From contig CM037870.1 of the NCBI GenBank assembly GCA_021292105.1, positions 50,842,747-50,906,746 on the forward strand: 64,000 nucleotides of DNA, written 5' to 3'. The notes below the pieces were generated by a model. That model was given only the letters and a program-made list of their open reading frames with translations. It was not told where the DNA came from and did not search any database. The first letter of the stretch is position 1, and each line of letters starts with the position of its first letter. Positions 50,801-60,700 of this stretch are shown here, in pieces. The position numbers were made by a program, and so were the translations under genes. This DNA comes from Anadara kagoshimensis. Taxonomy: Eukaryota; Mollusca; Bivalvia; Arcoida; Arcidae.

Positions 50801-51577
50801 AGCGTCCTAAGATTCGAGGCCATTTTTGTTTTCAGTTATTATACGCGAGTATCATCTCTGCAGTGACGATTTCCTGCATTAAAGACAAAATTTAGGTATT
50901 TACTGTGAAACTATCTAGAAAATCAGTTGTATATTTTTCAGCTCTCAAACTCTTGTTGCGTTAGCAAATTTAGTTCGTTTTCTATTAGAGTCTCGAATCA
51001 CGGACGGTCGAGGATACACATTTCATCTCGTCAAATTGCAACCATGGTCGCCCCTCCATCCAATGCTGCTTAAATTTTCTTTCACGTTTTCTTCATAATT
51101 TGCCCCTCCCGTAGCTTTCCGTTTTATTGGTTTCCCTGGAATAGCTCCTTGAACGTACATTTTTGTAATAACGGAAGTCGGATGGCAATAATAAAATTCG
51201 AATTGGATCGGAACTATAAATCCGGATTTTTGGCGCTCTCTATTTTCCGAACTGGTTACCTGACATACGGTCCGGTAAAAACTGATTTTTTTATCGGACC
51301 AGCGGTAATTTGATCGGACTTGTCCACCGGTCCGACGAAGTTTGGCACACACTGTATACATATATACATGGTTATATCAATTGGGCGTTTGACGAATATT
51401 TTATATTTATTATATTTAGAGAAACTCCAGAGGAGACCAAAATCCTACAGAATGTTTTAAATTTAATGTAGAAGAAAAAGTACAATGTGTTCAGAGTGGT
51501 AAAGTTAAATATACCAACAGATCAGACTATTGTCTAGCTTTACCTGTGCCATTAGAGGCAGCTATTAATAAAGGTAT

Positions 51578-51626
<49 letters not shown>

Positions 51627-51734
51627 GTGTGTTCAGAGTGGTAAAGTTAAATATACCAACAGATCAGATTACTGTCTACCATTACCTGTCCTGTAAGAGA
51701 CAGCTGTTAAAAAAGGTATCCCATTCCTCTCTCT

Positions 51735-51784
<50 letters not shown>

Positions 51785-54700
51785 GACAGTGATAAAGTTA
51801 ACTATACCAACAGATCAGATTACTGTCTCACAGTCTACCATTACCTGTCCTGTTAGAGACAGCTGTTAAAAAGGAAAGTCACTTTTCAATTGCCTAGTGG
51901 TTTGGTCGTTGGGTTTTAAGCCTAGGCATTGTGCTTTTAAACTAGCGCTGTGAGACAATTTTCTATCTTTATCTGCCCACATTTTGATCATTCAAATTTA
52001 AACTATGGTGTAGTGATGTAAAATTTTCATAAAGTCTGCATTTACAATCTCCTAATATTTGACTAGCTTTTCTTTGGCACTTGGATTGTGTAAATATCAT
52101 GGCTATTAGATCTGTTCCTTGATTGAATGAAATGCCAAATACATTTAAGAATATACAATGTCATACACGAGTTGTAATACTGCCAAAGACAATTTTTCAT
52201 TCACAAATTTTGTCTTATTGTTTTCATAGATGATGTAGCCTTATATGAAGCTAAGAAGATAGATCTGGAAGCACAAGGTAAAAAAGTGTAAGTATCCTTT
52301 GTTGTATTAGATAACCTTGAAAGAATTTCTGTTTGTTTCAATACATTTTTAGCTCACCTGGCCAAAGGCCATGTGAGCTTATGGCATGGCGAGGCGTGCG
52401 TGCGTGCGTGCGTCCGTGCGTGCGTGCGTCAGTAAACTTTAATCTTCTCCTCCGAAACTACTGGGCCAACTGAAACCAAATTTGCCATGGAAGGTCCTTG
52501 ACAGAGTCTAACTATAGTTTGTTCAAATCATGGCGATCGAATATCCAAGATGGCCGCTGTTACTAAAAATAGACAAAACCTAAAAAAATCTTCTTCTCTT
52601 GAACCACTCATTGGAGGCAAAAACTGATGTGATATTTGGATTCTACATAGTCTTAACCTTTAAGTTTGTTCATTTCATAAAATTTGGTTTAAAAATAGGT
52701 TACGCGTTTTTGCGTTTAAATTTGCAAAAATCGTAAAATATTTTTAAATTGTTATAACTTGACTATATGACCAGATAATGACATGGGGTTTTCAGTTTTG
52801 ACATATTCTTGTAATTACCTTTAAAATGGTGTCAAGGTCAATTATGAAGGTCATGACCTAATTTTTTACTTTTCTAATATTATTTATTATCTCGAAAACT
52901 ATAAACTTTTTATATAGGCATGTATATTAGAATATTGTTGGTTTTGATGTAACGATCATTTTGATATATAGATTTAGGTCATTGGTGCAAAGGTCAAGGT
53001 CACAGATGCGAAAGAAACCTGAAATGGTTCATTATCTTGAAAACTATTAACTTTTTGTATAGGCATGTATATTAGAATGTTGTAGGTATTGATACAATGA
53101 TCATTTTGATGTATAGAAAAAGGTCATGGGTCCAAAGGTCAAGGTCACAGTAGCAAAACAATACCAAAATTGTTAATTATCTTGAAAACTATAAACTTTT
53201 TGTATTGGCATGTATATTGGAACGTTGTTGATTTTGATGTAATGATCATTTTGATAAGATTAGTTAAGGTCATTAGTTCAAAGGTCAAGGTCACAGATGC
53301 GTAAGAATACTGAAATGGTTCATTATCTTGAAAAACTATTAACTTTTGTATAGGCATGTATATTAGAATGTTTTAGGTATTGATACAAAGATCATTTTGA
53401 TGTATAGAAAAAGGTCATGGGTCCAAAGGTCAAGGTCACAGTAGCAAAACAATACCAAAATCGTTAATTATCTTGAAAACTATAAACTTTTTGTTTTGGC
53501 ATGTATATTGGAATGTTGTTGATTTTGATGTAACGATCATTTTGATATATAGATTTAGGTCATTGGTGCAAAGGTCAAGGTCACAGATGCGTAAGAATAC
53601 TGAAATGGTTCATTATCTTGAAAACTATTAACTTTTCTATAGGCATGTATATTAGAATGTTTTAGGTATTGATACAACGATCATTTTGATGTATAGAAAA
53701 AGGTCATGGGTCCAAAGGTCAAGGTCACAGTAGCAAAACAATACCAAAATTGTTAATATCTTGAAAACTATAAACTTTTTGTATTGGCATGTATATTGGA
53801 ATGTTGTTGATTTTGATGCAACGATCATTTTGATATATAGATTTAGGTCATTGGTTCAAAGGTCAAGGTCACAGATGCGAAAGAAACCTGAAATGGTTCA
53901 TTATCTTGAAAACTATTAACTTTTTGTATAGGCATGTATATTAGAATGTTGTAGGTATTGATACAATGATCATTTTGATGTATAGAAAAAGGTCATGGGT
54001 CCAAAGGTCAAGGTCACAGTAGCAAAACAATACCAAAATTGTTAATTATCTTGAAAACTATAAACTTTTTGTATTGGCATGTATATTGGAACGTTGTTGA
54101 TTTTGATGTAATGATCATTTTGATATATAGATTAAGGTCATTAGTTCAAAGGTCAAGGTCACAGATGCGTAAGAATACTGAAATGGTTCATTATCTTGAA
54201 AACTATTAACTTTTTGTATAGGCATGTATATTAGAATGTTTTAGGTATTGATACAAAGATCATTTTGATGTATAGAAAAAGGTCATGGGTCCAAAGGTCA
54301 AGGTCACAGTAGCAAAACAATACCAAAATCGTTAATTATCTTGAAAACTATAAACTTTTTGTTTTGGCATGTATATTGGAATGTTGTTGATTTTGATGTA
54401 ACGATCATTTTGATATATAGATTTAGGTCATTGGTGCAAAGGTCAAGGTCACAGATGCGTAAGAATACTGAAATGGTTCATTATCTTGAAAACTATTAAC
54501 TTTTTCTATAGGCATGTATATTAGAATGTTTTAGGTATTGATACAACGATCATTTTGATGTATAGAAAAAGGTCATGGGTCCAAAGGTCAAGGTCACAGT
54601 AGCAAAACAATACCAAAATTGTTAATTATCTTGAAAACTATAAACTTTTTGTATTGGCATGTATATTGGAATGTTGTTGATTTTGATGTAACGATCATTT

Positions 54701-57700
54701 TGATATATAGATTTAGGTCATTGGTTCAAAGGTCAAGGTCACAGATGCGTAAGAATACTGAAATGGTTCATTATCTTGAAAACTATTAACTTTTTCTATA
54801 GGCATGTATATTAGAATGTTTTAGGTATTGATACAACGATCATTTTGATGTATAGAAAAAGGTCATGGGTCCAAAGGTCAAGGTCACAGTAGCAAAACAA
54901 TACCAAAATTGTTAATTATCTTGAAAAACTATAAACTTTTTGTATTGGCATGTATATTGGAATGTTGTTGATTTTGATGTAACGATCATTTGATATATAG
55001 ATTTAGGTCATGGTTCAAAGGTCAAGGTCACAGATGCGTAAGAATACTGAAATGGTTCATTATCTTGAAAACTATTAACTTTTTCTATAGGCATGTATAT
55101 TAGAATGTTTTAGGTATTGATACAACGATCATTTGATGTAGAAAAAGGTCATGGGTCCAAAGGTCAAGGTCACAGTAGCAAAACAATACCAAAATCGTTA
55201 ATTATCTTGAAAACTATAAACTTTTGTATTGGCATGTATATTGTAATGTTGTTGATTTTGATGTAACGATCATTTGATATATAGATTTAGGTCATTAGTT
55301 CAAAGGTCAAGGTCACAGATGCGTAAGAATACTGAAATGGTTCATTATCTTGAAAACTATTAACTTTTTCTATAGGCATGTATATTAGAATGTTTTAGGT
55401 ATTGATACAACGATCATTTTGATGTATAGAGAAAGGTCATGGGTCCAAAGGTCAAGGTCACAGTAGCAAAACAATACCAAAATTGTTAATTATCTTGAAA
55501 ACTATAAACTTTTTGTATAGGCATGTATATTGGAGTGTTGTGATTTGATGTAACGATCATTTTGATATATAGATTTAGGTCATTGGTTCAAAGGTCAAGG
55601 TCACAGATGCGTAAGAATACTGAAATGGTTCATTATCTTGAAAACTATTAACTTTTCTATAGGCATGTATGTGAGAATGTTTTAGGTATTGATACAACGA
55701 TCATTTTGATGTATAGAAAAAGGTCATGGGTCCAAAGGTCAAGGTCACAGTAGCAAAACAATACCAAAATCGTTAATTATCTTGAAAACTATAAACTTTT
55801 TGTATATGCATGTATATTGGAATGTTGTTGGTTTGTGTAACGGTTTTTGATATATAGATTTAGGTCATTGGTGCAAAGGTCAAGGTCACAGATGCGAAAG
55901 AAACCCGAAATGGTTCATTATCTTGAAAACTATTAACTTTTTGTATAGGCATGTATATTGGAATGTTGTAGGTATTGATGCAACGATCATTTTGATGTAT
56001 AGAAAAAGGTCATGGGTCCAAAGGTCAAGGTCACAGTAGCAAAAACAATACCAAAATTGTTAATTATCTTGAAAACTATAAAGTTTTTGTATTGGTATGT
56101 ATATTGGAATGTTGTTGGTTTTGATGTTACAATCATTTTGATATATAGATTAAGGTCATTGGTTCAAAGGTCAAGGTCACAGATGCGTAAGAATACTGAA
56201 ATAGTTCATTATCTTGAAAACTATGAACTTTTTGTATAGGCATGTATATTAGAATGTTGTAGGTATTGATACAACGATCATTTTGATGTATAGAAAAAGG
56301 TCATGGGTCCAAAGGTCAAGGTCACAGTAGCAAAACAATACCAAAATTGTTAATTATCTCGAAAACTATAAATTTTTTATATAGACATTTATATCACAAT
56401 ATTGTAGGTATTAATACAAGGATTTTTGATGTATAGAAAAAGGTCATGGGTCCAAAGGTCAAGGTCACGGTTGCAAAAAAATACCAAAAAGATTCATTAT
56501 CTTGAAAACTATGAACTTTTTGTATAGGCATGTATATTAGAATATTGTTGGTATTCATGCAATCATCATTTTGATATATAGATTATGGTCATTGGTTCGA
56601 AGGTCAAGGTCACAGATGCGAGTAGCAAGTTTCATTAATGTCTTATACCACGTGAGAGTTTTGCTCCTTAAATGTAGTATTTATTGTGTTTTTGTGCTGT
56701 TAATGGCCCAGGTGAGCGGTACAGGCCCTATTGGGCCTCTTGTTTCAAATATTGAGACATTTGTAGAAAGCTATATACATGTATGTATCCTCATTGTTAT
56801 AGCTTTTAATTTTTGATTGTCTTTCACTTAAATGAAAGAGACATGTGGTTTCTTGTTGCAAGTTGCCAGATGTGCCATGAATATTGTGAATTCACTAAAT
56901 ATTAATGTGAACATTGTGTAGAATTTTCAATGGTTTAAATTCAGCGCTTTTAGTTATCTCAAAGTAGGACTATTTTGAATTAATTTAACATAATTGTGTA
57001 TGCATTTAATTGCTTTCAGTGATCCAAAAGAAATAGTCCGTCCAAAAATTCCATTGTTAAAGTGTGTAGAAGCCTTCGGAGAATCTGAAACAGTAGATGA
57101 TTTTTATAGTACAGCACTTAAAAAGAAATCTATAGCCAGCAAGTAAGTAGATAATAGATGTATTTAATGTTTGAATATATAAAAAAGCGATTAATTTTAA
57201 ATCTCATCCTGATGATTCATACACCCAGGGCTGGCTCTGGTTCTAAAAAAAGCTGGAGCAAAATATAAGCTAGTTTGGAATTTAGGAGCCAATTCAAATG
57301 TTAATGGAGCCAGAAAAATGCCTTGAATGTAGTTTCGATCTGCTGTATATATTTTGTTTAATATCAACAATTTGTAACTTTTTTCATCTACCTCATGAGG
57401 AAATTGATTAAAAAAAATTGGAGCAAAATTATTAGCTTAAAGCTATTTTTTTGAAGCCAGAACTGGTGAAAAAAAAGCAATTGGCTTAACTGGCTTATGG
57501 TAGAGCTAACCCTGACAACAAGGACTCACAATAAGGATTGATAATGTTGAGATCAGTATACATGTATCAACATTCAAAGATCTCTAAATAAATATAATGT
57601 ATGTGCGTAGTGTAAGAAATAAGTCACAATTTCTAACCATTCCTTATCTTTGTAATTATTGAGGTATATAAGAGACTATTAAAGAAGTAACCAGTCCTTC

Positions 57701-60700
57701 CTCAAAGTCACAAGTCTCAGACCACATGGGACATATTGTAAATCACACATTATAGATGCTTGTAAGACCAATAATATGATTTTATAATAATCAAGTATAA
57801 TTTTGTATCAAATTTATGAATTTTAGAATATTTTAAAATAATATAAGTATTTTATGAATTTTTTTCAGGTCTACTAGATTAGCAACATTTCCAGATTATT
57901 TAATGGTGCAATTAAAGAAATTTACAATTGGTGAAGATTGGATTCCTAGGAAATTAGGTAGTTACACAAGAATCATGAATCCAATCCATGTGTGGAGTCT
58001 TTTTTCAGTTGCAAGAATTGGACTGAATTTTTTTTCCAAGTCACTACATGTAAAAGATATATTTGAAAAGAAATATGTCGAAGTTTGAAGTGATATAGTG
58101 ATATTGTCTGTTACAGCAAACTTAAGACATAAACGTCTATAGTTATTATTCCCTGCCTTTCAAAGAAAGAAGGGGATGGATATAAAATTCAAGTGTCTGT
58201 CTTCCAAATTCTTGTCAGTGCTAATTTTTCAAAACTATGAAGCACTAACATAGATAGATGTGCATATCATTAACCCAAGTTGGTTTGCTCATTTTCCTTG
58301 GAGTTATAGCCCTTTGAACGTAAGTGCAAAATCACAAAAGAGAAACACCTGATGTGTGTGTGTGTGTGTGTGGGGGGGGGGGGGGTGATGGGGGTTCTAG
58401 TTCACTGAACTTGCTTAGGTACAGTAACATATAGTGTATGGTCCTTGATGAGTTTTTTCCAAAATCTTGAAAAATGACTGCTTTAGTATTTTAATCCAGA
58501 TAAAAAGGAAAAGTTTAAACACATAATCTGTGTATAAATTTCCTACACAAATAATGTTACATTTGCAAAATGTCCACTTCCTTCATTTGTCCAGCAGACG
58601 GCACCACTTAATTATAAGTAATTTTTCAAAGAACGAGGGGGATATTAAATTAAAGTTCTGTCCTTCTAGACACTTCTTGTCTGCAGTATATCACCAAAAA
58701 CTATTAGACCTATTTTACAAAACTTGATACAAAGCATCAACATTGATAGGAGATGCACATATTCTTAACTCAAGTAGGTTTTCTAATATTCTTTGGAGTA
58801 ATGATCCTTTGAACATACATGTAGTGCAAATCTCAAAAAATTAACTACTGATGGTTGATACCAATTCTCTGAATTTGCTTGTTTATTGTAAGAACTAAAT
58901 TCTTTCAGATGTATCTGTTGATGTGCCAGATGAGTTAGACTTAAGTGCATTAAGAGGAATGGGAATACAGCCAGGAGAAGAAGAACTTCCCACAGAACAA
59001 CAGTCACAACCACGTAAGATGATAAAAACAATGCTCTACTATCAAGTAGTATGCGTTTGTCATAAGATTTTCTTATTAGACAAGAGAGAGATGTGGAGTA
59101 GAGTAATGATATTTTATGCCCCAGTCAAGATTCTTTCACATATCAAGATGGTCTGTTTATGAATTGAGAAGGAAACCAGAATGCTTGAGGAAAATCCACG
59201 AACCTTCCACATGTGAACTGACTAACTTTTTCACACTAGTTTATGTCCAAAGTAAAATTCTAATCTAGGCAGTGAAAGGTGCTGTGGTCTGCGAGTGCAC
59301 ACATTAAACCACCTGTCCACTGAGGCCCCAACAAGAGAGAGAAGCTTAATTGACTATTCCACTCTTCCATAGGAACATGGCAATTGCAGTTTCTTACCTC
59401 TTTCTTTAAGAAAATTGAATAAATTTATCTTAATTTAAAAGATAAAATAATTCTTGATGTTATGAATATACATGTACCAATTTTGTGTAATTTTTAATTG
59501 CTCGAATTTGGATATTTTAACACCTTCTAAATGAAAATCAACTTTTAAAATCAATTGTTGGCAAGTTCAGATAGGCATAAATAAAAGCCTTTATTCTGGT
59601 ATTTAGACAAATAACTGCATTTATTATCCTTTTGAACAAAGAAGATATATTAAATTGAACTTTCATCCTTCTGATTGTCCAGACACTTGTTGTCCGGAGT
59701 AATTCTCTTAAAACTATGAAGGGCTATTTTACAAAACTTGGTGCAAATTATTAACATCGATATGAGATATGCATATCAGTAATCGAGTTGGTTTGCTAAT
59801 TTTCCTGGGAGTTATGGCTCTTTGAACATAAGTTCAAATGACAAAAAACATCTACTAGAGGGGGGTCTTAATTCACTGAAATTGCTTCTTTTGTTCAGTT
59901 TCCTATTTGTTTTGTTCAGTTCACTACTATATATGTTTTACAGAGATACAGATAGATGAAACATTAGTTACACAGTTAGTAGAAATGGGATTCCCTATAG
60001 AAGGTTGTAAAAAGGCTGTATATAATACTAATAACAGTGGTATAGAAACAGCTATGAACTGGGTCATGGAACACATGGGAGACCAAGGTATGTATATATA
60101 CATGATTAATACATCTGGTTATGTAACTAGCTACACAAGCTGGATTGTTCTGCATTTTTCACTTGTACCTTTTATTTAATGAAGAACACTCGGAAGTAAA
60201 ATTTTCTAAATGTTAATGCTTGGAAGCAAAATTCCGAAAGGAAATATTATCAAATGAGAGAAAAAAATTATTTCAAATAAAGCAAGTTTCATAGAAAATG
60301 TGTATTAGAAAGTATGTTCCAGACTGTTGACAAACCTAAATATTTTATTGATTTGTTTTTACACAACACATTGGAAAGAGAATTAGGATTAAAATGGGCT
60401 TATTGCAGTGTAATTTTAATTAAAAGTAGTTTTATAATGCCGTTTTTGGATCATCATTTATCTTGTGTAAGATTTTAAGTTTTTACCATACCTCACTTCA
60501 AAGGTGAGGTTAAAGAGATAAACATATATATATAAATGCTGGTTAATTTCTTTTCCAACCACTGTGGTAGCTCAGTTGGTAGAGTCTTCACTGTGCTAGA
60601 TGCCAGACTGGGCCTGACCATGTAGGTAAGGAATGTTCTTTTGCCAGCACCCAGACAGCATTTAGAAATAAAAGTCACTTGGTCCTTTGGAAAAGACCTT

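Noticed and set aside
51023-51361. 112-codon minus-strand frame
   Set aside because: It runs through the terminal inverted repeat of the fold-back element and shows no recognisable domain.
42954-56746. CRISPR-like regularly spaced repeats
   Set aside because: The units are whole 145-bp monomers repeated head to tail with no unique spacers, in an intron of an animal gene.
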